This document shows, piece after piece, positions 47,129 through 59,347 of a stretch of 64,000 nt of DNA. Source of the DNA: Pseudomonadota bacterium (GTDB taxonomy: Bacteria; Pseudomonadota; Gammaproteobacteria; Xanthomonadales; Rhodanobacteraceae); the NCBI GenBank assembly GCA_029561145.1, contig JAKQJM010000088.1:124001-188000 (forward strand), given 5' to 3'. The translations under genes and the position numbers were made by a program. Numbering within the stretch: position 1 is the stretch's first letter; each line of letters opens with the position of its first letter. The notes under the pieces are model-generated. The model did not search any database, was not told where the DNA came from, and saw nothing but the letters and a program-made list of their open reading frames with translations.

Positions 47129-48253
47129 ATGATCAGTTTTCAACCGTCCGAAGTGTTGCTGCTGGGGCCGGGGCCCTCGCCGGTCGCGCGACGTGTGCTC
47201 GAAGCCATGGCGAGGCCGACCATCGGCCATCTCGATCCGCGATTCGTCGGCATGATGGATGAACTCAAGGAACTGCTGCGGTTCGCGTTCCAGACACGGA
47301 ACATGATGACGGTACCGATTTCCGCGCCGGGCTCGGCGGGAATGGAGGCGGCCTTCGTCAACCTGATCGAACCGGGCGACAAGGTCGTGATCTGCCAGAA
47401 CGGCGTGTTCGGTGGGCGCATGCGCGAGAACGTCATGCGCATCGGAGCGACGCCGATCATGGTCAACGATGCCTTCGGCACTCCGATCGATCTCGACAAG
47501 ACCGAGGCGGCGATAAAGGCCAATCCCGGCATCAAGGCGCTTGCCTTCGTGCATGCCGAAACCTCGACCGGCGTCGAGTCGGACGCGGCGAGCCTGTGCA
47601 GGCTGGCAGCCGGGCACGGCGCGTTGAGCATCGTCGATGCGGTCACCAGCCTCGCCGGCATCCCGCTGCACGTCGACGCGTGGGGCGCGGATGCGGTCTA
47701 TTCGGGATCGCAGAAATGCCTCGGTGCGCCGCCCGGACTGGCGCCGTTGACGTTCAACGATAAGGCCATGGCGGCGCTCAAGGCGCGTCGCACGCCGGTG
47801 CAGAGCTGGTTTCTCGACCTGGGTCTCGTCATGGGCTACTGGCAGGGCAGCGGGGCGCGTGCCTATCACCACACGGCGCCGATCAACATGCTCTACGCGC
47901 TGCATGAAGCGCTCGTGATGCTCAAGGAGGAAGGGCTCGAAGCGGCCTTCGCACGACACCGCTTGAATCACCTGCGCCTCAGGGATGGACTCGAATCGAT
48001 CGGGCTCGAGTTGCTGGTCGCGGAGAAATCACGACTGCCGCAACTCAATGCGGTCAAGGTGCCGGAGGGTGTCGACGAGGCCGTGGTGCGCAAGCGCCTG
48101 CTCGACGAGTTCGCCATCGAGATCGGTGCCGGACTCGGTGAACTGGCCGGCAGGATCTGGCGGATCGGCCTGATGGGTTCGGGCAGCAATCCGCACAGTG
48201 TCGATCGCGTCGTCGAGGCGTTGGCTGTCTGCCTGCAGCGCAAGGCGGCCTGA
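47129..48253 (+). CDS. Alanine-glyoxylate aminotransferase family protein
   Basis: A 374-residue fold-type I PLP enzyme of the class V serine/alanine-glyoxylate group: LLLGPGPSPVARRVLEAM, HLDPRF, VHAETSTGV, SIVDAVTSLAG, and PLP lysine K196 in SGSQKCLGAPPGL. Family members use alanine or serine as donor to glyoxylate. The ATG at 47129 begins MISFQPSEVL. It is 10 bases after the monooxygenase stop, so cotranscription is likely; the actual donor and acceptor cannot be read. Confidence 0.88.
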   Translation: MISFQPSEVLLLGPGPSPVARRVLEAMARPTIGHLDPRFVGMMDELKELLRFAFQTRNMMTVPISAPGSAGMEAAFVNLIEPGDKVVICQNGVFGGRMRENVMRIGATPIMVNDAFGTPIDLDKTEAAIKANPGIKALAFVHAETSTGVESDAASLCRLAAGHGALSIVDAVTSLAGIPLHVDAWGADAVYSGSQKCLGAPPGLAPLTFNDKAMAALKARRTPVQSWFLDLGLVMGYWQGSGARAYHHTAPINMLYALHEALVMLKEEGLEAAFARHRLNHLRLRDGLESIGLELLVAEKSRLPQLNAVKVPEGVDEAVVRKRLLDEFAIEIGAGLGELAGRIWRIGLMGSGSNPHSVDRVVEALAVCLQRKAA

Positions 48254-48288
48254 TCAGCGTTGCCTTGAGGACTTCAGGCTCCTCGCGA

Positions 48289-48567
48289 TCATTCAGTCGA
48301 CGATGCGACCTGGCGGACGGTCGCCGGCGCGAGCGGCTCGCCGCGTCGGTAGGCAATGCGCTGCTGGCCGCCGTTGCAAGTTCCGACAATCCTGGCGTCG
48401 GTGATGGCCGATGCATCGAGGATCTCAAGCGCATAGGCGCGGACTCCATTCCTCTCGATCTTGCCTGCGATTTCCGCCTTGAGTTCATCGCAGGGTTTGC
48501 GTGTCGTGGTGGTTTGTGCACTGGCAATGCACGGGAAGATCAGGGCAAGTGCAAGGATGGCTTTCAT
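48289..48567 (-). CDS. DUF1161 periplasmic protein
   Basis: A 92-residue exported protein: signal peptide ending ASA at about residue 17, then KPCDELKAEIAGKIERNGVRAYALEI and IVGTCNGGQQRIAYRR. The two Cys and the CDELKAEI block identify DUF1161. No function is known for the family. It is convergent with the aminotransferase gene and stands alone. Confidence 0.88.
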   Translation of the reverse strand: MKAILALALIFPCIASAQTTTTRKPCDELKAEIAGKIERNGVRAYALEILDASAITDARIVGTCNGGQQRIAYRRGEPLAPATVRQVASSTE

Positions 48568-48732
48568 GGTCTGATGGTCGCTCGAATGGGAAGGAATCAG
48601 GCAATCAACGCGGCTGGCCCGGCGTCGAGGAAGCCATCCTGCGTGTACCGGGTGACTTGATCGGGCCCTGCTTGTGGCGGAATTCTGGCAATCCGCTTGG
48701 CGCGGCGCCGGATTCCTGCCGCTGGCGGCGAC

Positions 48733-51700
48733 TCAATGGAAATCGCGCGACTGCGAACCGATCTCGGGAAGCAGGGCATCGAGATTGACCAGGCGATGGG
48801 CGATCACGTGCTGCACGCCGTCGCTCGATTGCAGTTCACCCTCGACGCCAAGCAAGGTGCTGTCGATCAGGACACGACGCTGATCCTCGGCCAGGGCCGC
48901 CCAGACGATGATATTGAGGATGCCGGTCTCATCTTCGAGGGTCACGAAGGTGACGCCCTTGGCGGTACCCGGACGCTGGCGCACGGTGACCAGGCCTGCA
49001 CAACGCACACGCCGGCCATGCCTGCAGCCGAGCACATCGCGGGCGCGCTGCATGCGGCGCTGATCGAGCGCAGCACGCGCGAACGACAGCGGGTGCCGAC
49101 GCAAGGTGAATCCCTGGCTCGCGTAATCGCTCATCACGTCCTTGTGCAATGACGGTGCAGCCAACTGGACGGATTCCTCGTTCACTGCAGCGCCCTCGAG
49201 CACGGCAATCGTCCGATCGACGCCAGCGCTGTCCCAGCGTGCCTGATGGCGATGCCCGCTCAGGCTGCGCAGGGCATCGGCATCGGCGAGACGCGCACGT
49301 TCGCCGGCATTCAAGTCGGCACGATGGATCAGGTCGGCGACATCGCGGAACGCATGCTGCCTGCGCGCCTCGACGAGCCGCGTCGCACTCGCTTCGGAAA
49401 ATCCCGCAATGCGTGAAAAGCCCAGACGCAACGCATGGGCACGGGTTCCTGCGGCGGGCGAAGGTGGATCGTGGGGGAGTGACTTGGGCGGTGGCGCGTT
49501 GGCGGAGGATGACGCGCAAGCATCGCGGCTGAAGTCGCCGACATCGGTCTTGCGGTCGTCCAACGCCTCCAGCGTGCAATTCCATTCGCTGCTTGTCGCG
49601 TCGACCGGCAGCACGCGCACGCCGTGTCGCCGTGCATCACGGATCAACTGGGCCGGGGCGTAGAAGCCCATCGGCAGCGAGTTGAGCAGGGCACAGACAA
49701 AGGCTGCCGGGTAATGGCATTTGAGCCAGGACGAGGCATACGCGAGCAGGGCGAAACTGGAGGCATGCGATTCGGGGAAACCGTAGTCGCCGAAGCCCTT
49801 GATCTGCGAAAAGATGCGTTCGAAATAGCTTTCTTCGTAACCATTCGCCAGCATGCCGTCGCGGATGCGCTCGCGGAACGGTTCGAGGCCGCCCTTGCGC
49901 TTCCATGCGGCCATCGCGCGGCGCAGTTCATCGGCCTGGCCCGGCGTGAAGCCGGCGACGAGCTCGACCAGCTTCATCACCTGTTCCTGGAAGATCGGCA
50001 CGCCGAGCGTGCGCTCCAGCACGACCTTCACCCGCGAATCGTCCAGACCCGCGGCGCGCTCGCTGGCTGATTGCGGATAATCGACGGCTTCCCGTCCCTG
50101 CCGGCGACGCAGGTACGGATGCACCATGCCACCTTGGATCGGACCCGGGCGCACGATCGCGACCTGGACGACCAGATCGTAGAAAACGGTCGGGCGCAGG
50201 CGCGGCAGCATCGACATCTGCGCGCGCGATTCGATCTGGAACACGCCGATCGTGTCCGCGGCGCGGATCATCGCGTAGGTCGGCTCGTCGTCCTGCGGCA
50301 CGGTGGCGAGCTCGAAGCGCTTTCCCGCATGCCGATGCACGAGATCGAAGCACTTGCGCAGGCAGGTCAGCATGCCGAGCGCGAGGCAATCGACCTTGAG
50401 CAGCCTCATCGATTGGAGATCGTCCTTGTCCCACTGGATGATCGTGCGTTCCGCCATCGCCGCGTTCTCGACCGGAACGAGGGTATGCAGGGGATGTTCG
50501 GAGATGACGAAGCCGCCGACATGCTGGGACAGATGGCGTGGAAAACCGCGCAGCTGCGCAACCAGGGCCGCGACCCGCCGCATGACCGGCGCATCGGGAT
50601 CGAAGCCGCGTTCGCGCAGGGCATCGGCCATCGACAAGTCCGCGTTGGTGCGCGCATAGGCCATGCTCAACTGGTCGAGTTGATCGTCGGCGAGGCCAAG
50701 CACGCGTCCGATATCGCGCGCCGCGCTCTTGCCCCGGTAGCGGATGACCGTCGCCGCCAGCGCCGCGCGTGTGCGGCCATATTTGCCGAACACGTACTGG
50801 ATGACTTCCTCGCGCCGCTCGTGCTCGAAATCGACGTCGATATCGGGCGGCTCCTTGCGCTCGCTCGATAGGAAGCGCTCGAACAGCAGATTGCCTTTCT
50901 CGGGATCGACCGCGGTGATGCCGAGGCAATAACAGACCGCCGAATTGGCCGACGAGCCGCGCCCCTGGCAAAGGATCGGCGGCTTGCATCCGCGCGCCCA
51001 GGCAACGATGTCGTGGACGGTAAGGAAGAAATGTTCGTATTCGAGCTTTTCGATCAGCGCGAACTCGTGCTCGAGTTGATGGCTGACCGGGTCGGGGGTT
51101 CCCCGTGGCCAATGTCGCCGTGCGCCGGTCAGGGTGAGCTGCCGCAGATGATCGATCGCACGCATGCCGGCCGGGACCAGTTCGTGCGGGTAGACGTACT
51201 TGATGTCGCGCAGATTGAACCGGCAACGGGCGGCGATGCGTCGGGTCTCGTCGATCAGTTCGGGCGGATAGAGCGTGGCGAGTTCCTCGCGTGGACGCAG
51301 GTGACGCTCGCCGTTCGGGAACAAGGCATGGCCGGCTTCGGCGATCGTGCAGCCGAGGCGAATCGCGGCCAGCGCATCCTGCAAGGCGCGCCGGCCGCGC
51401 GCGTGCATGTGCACATCGCCGCTCGCGACAAGAGGCAGGCCGTGGCGCTGCCCCAGCGCTTGCAGGGCAGCCAGCATCGCGGCATCGCCGCCGCCCCGAT
51501 GCAGTTCGACGGCTATCCATGCACGTGGGCCGAAATGGTGGACGATCCATGCGGCATCGGCATCCGTGTCGGCGACCGCGGAAAGGTGGGCGGGCCATAG
51601 CACCAGCACGTCTTCATGCAGGCTCTCGACATCGGCACGAACCAGCGCGTACTCCCCCTTGGCGCTGCGTCGGCGGCCGGTCGTGATGAGTTGGCAGATG

Positions 51701-51981
51701 CTCGAATAGGCCTTCTGGCTGCTGGCGAGCAGGACGAGTTTCGGACCGTCATCGAGTTGCACCTCGGTGCCGGTGATCAGGGCGACGCCGGAGGCTTCGG
51801 AGGCTTCCAGTGCGCGCACGATGCCGGCCAGCGAGCATTCGTCGGTGATCGCGAGTGCGTCGTAGCCGAGCCGGGCCGCGCGCCCGAACAATTCCGCTGC
51901 GCTCGATGCGCCACGCTGGAAACTGAAATTGCTCAGCGCGTGCAGTTCGGCATAGGCCGGTGGTGGATTCAGGCAAACCAT
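48733..51981 (-). CDS. dnaE2: Error-prone DNA polymerase DnaE2
   Basis: A 1082-residue C-family polymerase: PHP domain from YAELHALSNFSFQRGAS, palm catalytic aspartates in PDIDVDF (379-385), CQGRGSSANSAVCY, the finger/helix-hairpin region, and a C-terminal OB fold (CAGLVTVRQRPGTAKGVTF). DnaE2 with ImuB performs SOS-induced translesion synthesis. ATG at 51981 begins MVCLNPPPAYAELHA and overlaps the end of imuB by 13 bases. The beta-clamp partner is ImuB, so the pair is expected to be cotranscribed. Confidence 0.95.
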   Translation of the reverse strand: MVCLNPPPAYAELHALSNFSFQRGASSAAELFGRAARLGYDALAITDECSLAGIVRALEASEASGVALITGTEVQLDDGPKLVLLASSQKAYSSICQLITTGRRRSAKGEYALVRADVESLHEDVLVLWPAHLSAVADTDADAAWIVHHFGPRAWIAVELHRGGGDAAMLAALQALGQRHGLPLVASGDVHMHARGRRALQDALAAIRLGCTIAEAGHALFPNGERHLRPREELATLYPPELIDETRRIAARCRFNLRDIKYVYPHELVPAGMRAIDHLRQLTLTGARRHWPRGTPDPVSHQLEHEFALIEKLEYEHFFLTVHDIVAWARGCKPPILCQGRGSSANSAVCYCLGITAVDPEKGNLLFERFLSSERKEPPDIDVDFEHERREEVIQYVFGKYGRTRAALAATVIRYRGKSAARDIGRVLGLADDQLDQLSMAYARTNADLSMADALRERGFDPDAPVMRRVAALVAQLRGFPRHLSQHVGGFVISEHPLHTLVPVENAAMAERTIIQWDKDDLQSMRLLKVDCLALGMLTCLRKCFDLVHRHAGKRFELATVPQDDEPTYAMIRAADTIGVFQIESRAQMSMLPRLRPTVFYDLVVQVAIVRPGPIQGGMVHPYLRRRQGREAVDYPQSASERAAGLDDSRVKVVLERTLGVPIFQEQVMKLVELVAGFTPGQADELRRAMAAWKRKGGLEPFRERIRDGMLANGYEESYFERIFSQIKGFGDYGFPESHASSFALLAYASSWLKCHYPAAFVCALLNSLPMGFYAPAQLIRDARRHGVRVLPVDATSSEWNCTLEALDDRKTDVGDFSRDACASSSANAPPPKSLPHDPPSPAAGTRAHALRLGFSRIAGFSEASATRLVEARRQHAFRDVADLIHRADLNAGERARLADADALRSLSGHRHQARWDSAGVDRTIAVLEGAAVNEESVQLAAPSLHKDVMSDYASQGFTLRRHPLSFARAALDQRRMQRARDVLGCRHGRRVRCAGLVTVRQRPGTAKGVTFVTLEDETGILNIIVWAALAEDQRRVLIDSTLLGVEGELQSSDGVQHVIAHRLVNLDALLPEIGSQSRDFH

Positions 51982-53456
51982 CCCTGCAGCATCCAGTTGC
52001 CGGTCTCGCCGCTCGCGACATAGGCCCAGGCGCGCTGGCCTTCGCGTGTCTGCACGACGTAGTAGTCGTGACGCTGGTCGTCGCCGTCCCACCAGCCGCT
52101 CTCGATGCGCTCGGGACCGGCAAGGATGTTCGACGGCGCAGGGCGCAGCGGGATTGCCCTGCGCAACAACCACGAAGGGCGCGGTGGACACGCCTGTGCA
52201 CCATTGCGGGTCAGGCTGGCATCGCGACGCGAAGACGAAGGGTCGGGAGAAGAAGAAGAAGGAGCCTGGCGAACGGAGTCCCTGCCGATCGGACAAGTTC
52301 GCCAGGCGCGTCCCGGACGATGATCAGCCACCTCGACGGAACGGAAGATCGCCTCGTCACCGAGCCGGGCACGCAGGCGTTCGATCAGGACTGGCCATTC
52401 CATGGTTCCGGGCGAGGCGGTGGCGAACAGGTCTTCGTGCAAGGGACGCAGGGTCGGCAGGTTTTCCGCAATCACATCCAGTGCCTGTACCGGCGCGACC
52501 AGGGCAATGCGTTCGAGGCGCGTCCTGGCGAGTTCGAGCAGGATCGCGACATCGCGTTGCGCTTCGAGCAGGCCGACCGTGATCCGGGTGGTCGCCTGCT
52601 GCTCGTGTTCGAGCACAAGATCGAACGACTGCACGCCGCCATCGCGGGCGACGAGGAAACGGCCGAGGTCGCGCAGCATGCGTTGCAGTGGAAACAGCAG
52701 GGCTTCGATGCGGTCGATGCGGTAGTCGAACTCGATCCGGCGCTGGTAACGCGTAGCGGGCTGGTAAGCAGCCAAGGCTTCCGGAACGAGGCCGCGCATG
52801 CGATCGAGGTGGAGCAGGGCAGCCGGACCGATACGACGACTCAACTCGGCGCGCGGCAGGGCGAACAGCTGGCCGAGCTTGTACAGCCCCATGGATGCCA
52901 AACTACTTGAGGTTTTATTTCCAAGCCCGCAATTTGAAACGAAAATATCAGACAGCGCATTGATCAACTGAGGCTTCGACATGAGCGCGATGCCATCCTG
53001 CGAAGCGGCCAGGACACGGGCTCCGGCAGCCACCGGCGCAGCGACCAGCCGATAATCCAGCGCCCAGCCATCGAAATCCTCGCGCAGGCGGCGTTCGAGT
53101 GCCACCCAGCCTCCAAACAAGGCCAGGCTGGCACCGACTTCGACCAGCAGGGCGCGCGGCGGTGCCAGGCTGACCTCATTGCTGAAACGGTAGGCCGTGT
53201 CGGCCAGGGCAGTCAGCAGATGACGTTCCGCCTCGCCATCCCGACGCCATGCCGGCAGGTCTGCCTGCAATGCGCGGGCGGCAGCCAGCGATTGCCCGCT
53301 GCGGATGCCCGCCGCACGTGCCGCGCGGTTGACCTGCACCACGCGCGGATTGCGCAAAGGCCCGTCGATGAGTGCTGCCGCGGTATCGCGCGCACATTCC
53401 TGAGGGCGTGCGGCATCGAGCGGCAATTCGGGGAAATACAGGCATGCCCAGAGCAT
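51969..53456 (-). CDS. imuB: Y-family polymerase-like accessory protein ImuB
   Basis: A 495-residue Y-family relative starting MLWACLYFPELPLDA. The acidic catalytic residues of active Y-polymerases are not evident, as in ImuB proteins, which bridge DnaE2 and the beta clamp. The C-terminal part has DHRPGRAWR and ESGWWDGDDQRHDYYVV, with a Ser/Arg/Pro-rich insertion between. Residues about 160-190 are encoded by an A+T-rich patch unlike the rest. No imuA/sulA-like gene lies upstream, although it usually does. Confidence 0.92.
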   Translation of the reverse strand: MLWACLYFPELPLDAARPQECARDTAAALIDGPLRNPRVVQVNRAARAAGIRSGQSLAAARALQADLPAWRRDGEAERHLLTALADTAYRFSNEVSLAPPRALLVEVGASLALFGGWVALERRLREDFDGWALDYRLVAAPVAAGARVLAASQDGIALMSKPQLINALSDIFVSNCGLGNKTSSSLASMGLYKLGQLFALPRAELSRRIGPAALLHLDRMRGLVPEALAAYQPATRYQRRIEFDYRIDRIEALLFPLQRMLRDLGRFLVARDGGVQSFDLVLEHEQQATTRITVGLLEAQRDVAILLELARTRLERIALVAPVQALDVIAENLPTLRPLHEDLFATASPGTMEWPVLIERLRARLGDEAIFRSVEVADHRPGRAWRTCPIGRDSVRQAPSSSSPDPSSSRRDASLTRNGAQACPPRPSWLLRRAIPLRPAPSNILAGPERIESGWWDGDDQRHDYYVVQTREGQRAWAYVASGETGNWMLQGWFA

Positions 53457-53480
53457 GGGGCGATCCAGCAGGAATCAATG

Positions 53481-53499
53481 TACGTATCTTAGTACGTAT
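53481..53499 (-). promoter_or_regulatory. Candidate operator upstream of imuB
   Basis: TACGTAT occurs twice in direct repeat (53481-53487 and 53493-53499, period 12), 25-43 bases before the imuB start and unlike the G+C-rich surroundings. On the minus strand it reads GTAC-N8-GTAC. Damage-inducible genes usually have a LexA operator here. This is not a perfect match to any LexA box I know. Confidence 0.35.
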
Positions 53500-53548
53500 T
53501 ACGCATGTCGTCGCCAGGTCTTGCCTTGGCCATCCGTTGTCGACCGGA

Positions 53549-54139
53549 CTAGCGCGATTCGACGAGGGCACGACCCCGGCTCAGGTCGCGCACGAAAACC
53601 GAGAACGCCGCGACCCGGTCGCGCGGCAAATGCAATCGCAGGCGGGCTCCACGCGCATCGAAGGATTCATCGAGCTTGCGGATCGAGAACTCGTCGAAGC
53701 GTGCATGCAGGATCGGCAGCAGGGCGAACTCGCAATCGAGCTGGACCTCGGCCATGTCGACCAGCGGCGTTCTCGGCGCCAGGCGCAGGCATTCGGCCGC
53801 GCAGCCACCATAGGCACGGGCCAGGCCGCCTGCGCCGAGCTTGGTGCCGCCATACCAGCGCGTGACGACGACGATGACCTGGTCGAACCCCTGTCCTTCG
53901 ATCGCCTGCAGGATCGGGCGACCGGCCGTGCCGCCCGGTTCGCCATCATCGGAGAACCGATACAGGTGTCCGATACGGTAGGCCCAGCAATTGTGGGTCG
54001 CCAGCGGATCGCCGATGTCGGCAAGGAACGCCAATCCCTGTTCGGGATTCTCGACCGGGGCGGCATGGGCAAGGAAACGGCTCTTGCGGATTTCCTGCAG
54101 CAGGCTCGCTGGTGCGGTCAGGGTATGCAGGCCACTCAC
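53549..54139 (-). CDS. yigZ: IMPACT/YigZ family protein
   Basis: A 196-residue protein with the UPF0029 N-terminal domain: SRFLAHAAPVEN, HNCWAYRIG, SDDGEPGGTAGRPIL, and VTRWYGGTKLGAGGLARAYG. The C-terminal half is the DUF1949 domain. Family role is unclear, possibly RNA or translation related. Start GTG at 54139 overlaps the stop of the anti-sigma gene (GTGA), making it third in the sigma/anti-sigma operon. Confidence 0.92.
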   Translation of the reverse strand: MSGLHTLTAPASLLQEIRKSRFLAHAAPVENPEQGLAFLADIGDPLATHNCWAYRIGHLYRFSDDGEPGGTAGRPILQAIEGQGFDQVIVVVTRWYGGTKLGAGGLARAYGGCAAECLRLAPRTPLVDMAEVQLDCEFALLPILHARFDEFSIRKLDESFDARGARLRLHLPRDRVAAFSVFVRDLSRGRALVESR

Positions 54140-55044
54140 TCGGCCAGCCGGCGCAACTCGTCGGAAAGCTGCCAGTCCGGATACATGCGACGGAACAGGC
54201 GCAGGTTCTCGATGGCTTCCTGGCGCTGCCCCTCGTGCTTCAGGCGCACGATTTCGGCCAGCCAGTCCTGCGGGGCCAGGTGCATGTTCTGGCGCAACTT
54301 GACCGACGTACTCGGTGCCGGCGCGCGCGATTGCTCGGCCGCGGCTTTCGGCGCGCTCATCGTCGCGGCACGGCCTGCCGTCGACGCGACGGGACGCTCG
54401 CCACGTTTCAGTTCGCCAAGCGCGTCCGCGGCGGCGCCGCTGGAAGCATCATCCTTTGCTTCCGGGAACGCCCTGGCTTCGTCGGCCGCCGACAAGGCCG
54501 GTGCAGGTTCCGGCTGCGCAAGATTCTCCTGCATCGGCGGCGGTGGTGGCGGTGGTGGTGGTGCGGCGGCCGGCAACGCGGGCGGACGTGCTGTTTTCTT
54601 CCGCGCTTGCGGGGCAGGTGCCTGATCGGCGGCTTGCGCTGCCGCTGCCGCGGGTGCTTGCTTGTCCGTGATCGCCGCATCGCGTTCCAGCACTTCGGAT
54701 TTCTGCAGGCGTGCCGATTCGCTGATCGGCTGCACCGCAATCACCGAGCGCCCGGCTTGATCGGGGCGGGTCTGGGTCTCCTGGGTATCGATCTGCTTGC
54801 CGACCTGCCAGGCGATGCCGGCGGCCAGAACGAGACCGGCCACCGAGCCGACACCGAACAACCAGCGCTGCGCAGGCGGCGCGCGACCACCCTGCACGGC
54901 CCGCGCGGCATTCGCGATCACGACGCGATCCAGACGGCGCGGCGGTTCCGGGCGCGACAGGCGCCGATAGATCGCACCGAACTCGCCCGCATCGGCATCG
55001 AGCAGGCGCTCGAGATCGTGGTCGGGGTCGCGGGGCGCGTTCAT
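54136..55044 (-). CDS. Candidate membrane anti-sigma factor
   Basis: A 302-residue single-pass membrane protein. Residues 1-60 are cytosolic, the membrane segment is about 62-80, and the periplasmic part is Ala/Pro/Gln-rich with a run of nine prolines, ending in a conserved-looking helix pair (DWLAEIVRLKHEGQRQEAIENLRLFRR). No zinc motif (HxxxCxxC) is present, so it is not a ZAS-type anti-sigma. The location directly after the sigma gene with ATGA overlap is the main evidence. Confidence 0.65.
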   Translation of the reverse strand: MNAPRDPDHDLERLLDADAGEFGAIYRRLSRPEPPRRLDRVVIANAARAVQGGRAPPAQRWLFGVGSVAGLVLAAGIAWQVGKQIDTQETQTRPDQAGRSVIAVQPISESARLQKSEVLERDAAITDKQAPAAAAAQAADQAPAPQARKKTARPPALPAAAPPPPPPPPPMQENLAQPEPAPALSAADEARAFPEAKDDASSGAAADALGELKRGERPVASTAGRAATMSAPKAAAEQSRAPAPSTSVKLRQNMHLAPQDWLAEIVRLKHEGQRQEAIENLRLFRRMYPDWQLSDELRRLAE

Positions 55045-55616
55045 GTCTCGAACCTCGCACGGACGCGCGCCAGGGCGTAGCGCAGACGCGACTTGACGGT
55101 CTCGCGGCCCGCTCCGGTGACCTCGGAAATCTCCTCAAGGCCGAGGCCATTTTCCATACGCAACAAGAAGGTTACACGCTGTTCCTCAGGTAATTCCTCC
55201 AGTGCGAGCTGGAGGCGGCGGCGTTGTTCGAACTCACTCAGCACGCGATCGGGCTGTTCGTCGTCAGGGGCATCGAGCTGGCTGAAGATGACTTCGGTTT
55301 CGTCGGCCGAAGCCTGCGGGCGATTGCGCCGGAACCGGTCGATCACGAGGTTGTGGGCGATCTGCAGCAACCAGGTCGTGAACTTGGCCTCGACCCGGTA
55401 ACGCTCACGCGCAGCCACGGCACGGCTCCAGGTTTCCTGGAACAGTTCGTCGGCATCGGCGCGATGGTGGAGGGAGCGCAGGAGAAAGCGGTACAGGGTG
55501 CCACGATGGCGCCGATAGAGCATTTCGAAGGCGAGCAGATCGCCTCCGGCATACGCAAGCATCAGTTCTTCGTCCGTTCGTTCCGACCCCATGGCTGCGA
55601 GGTTAAGGCAATCCAT
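55041..55616 (-). CDS. ECF-type RNA polymerase sigma factor
   Basis: A roughly 190-residue ECF sigma factor: sigma-2 region (LLAFEMLYRRHRGTLYRFLL, DADELFQETWSRAVAARERY, FTTWLLQIAHNLVIDRFRR) and sigma-4 HTH (EEISEVTGAGRETVKSRLRYALARVR). Several in-frame starts exist; I use the Met beginning MDCLNLAAMGSER, with Met at 55592, 55628 and 55658 as alternatives, none with a clear ribosome site. Followed by the membrane anti-sigma gene in an ATGA overlap. The stimulus is not evident. Confidence 0.9.
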   Translation of the reverse strand: MDCLNLAAMGSERTDEELMLAYAGGDLLAFEMLYRRHRGTLYRFLLRSLHHRADADELFQETWSRAVAARERYRVEAKFTTWLLQIAHNLVIDRFRRNRPQASADETEVIFSQLDAPDDEQPDRVLSEFEQRRRLQLALEELPEEQRVTFLLRMENGLGLEEISEVTGAGRETVKSRLRYALARVRARFET

Positions 55617-55723
55617 GGAGTCCGTCATCAACATGGGTGCAGGGTTCAACGCACCCATGGCCGAATCGGGGTTGATGGGGCCGGGATTCGTCCAGGCATA
55701 TCGTCGCCTGCCAATCCTTACCT

Positions 55724-55737
55724 AGTGTCCAGACACT
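55724..55737. promoter_or_regulatory. Dyad upstream of the ECF sigma operon
   Basis: AGTGTC-CA-GACACT is a perfect 6+6 inverted repeat with a 2-base centre. That is too tight for a hairpin terminator, so it looks more like an operator. It lies 66 bases before the 55658 alternative start of the sigma gene. Confidence 0.3.
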
Positions 55738-55800
55738 CACCCGGCCAATCCGGAGCGAGCGGCGCCCGCACGCGACTGGCCCTCTTTCCGAATCCCGCTC

Positions 55801-59208
<3,408 letters not shown>

Positions 59209-59280
59209 GACGAAACGCAGGACGGCCGATAGTCCCCTCCGAAGCGAATGCCGCGAGACGTGTTTTCGCGCTTCGCGCGT

Positions 59281-59323
59281 CCCCTCATCCGCCCTGCGGG
59301 CTCCTTCTCCCGAGGGGAGAAGG
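59281..59323. repeat. REP-like intergenic element between ligA and ahpF
   Basis: It carries CCTCATCCGCCCTGCGGGC and a perfect stem CCTTCTCCC (59303-59311) with GGGAGAAGG (59315-59323). Elements with this wording are scattered in many high-G+C proteobacterial genomes. It may also terminate the two convergent genes. Only one copy is in the window. Confidence 0.5.
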
Positions 59324-59347
59324 GAAAATCTGCCAGGCAGGGCGCGA

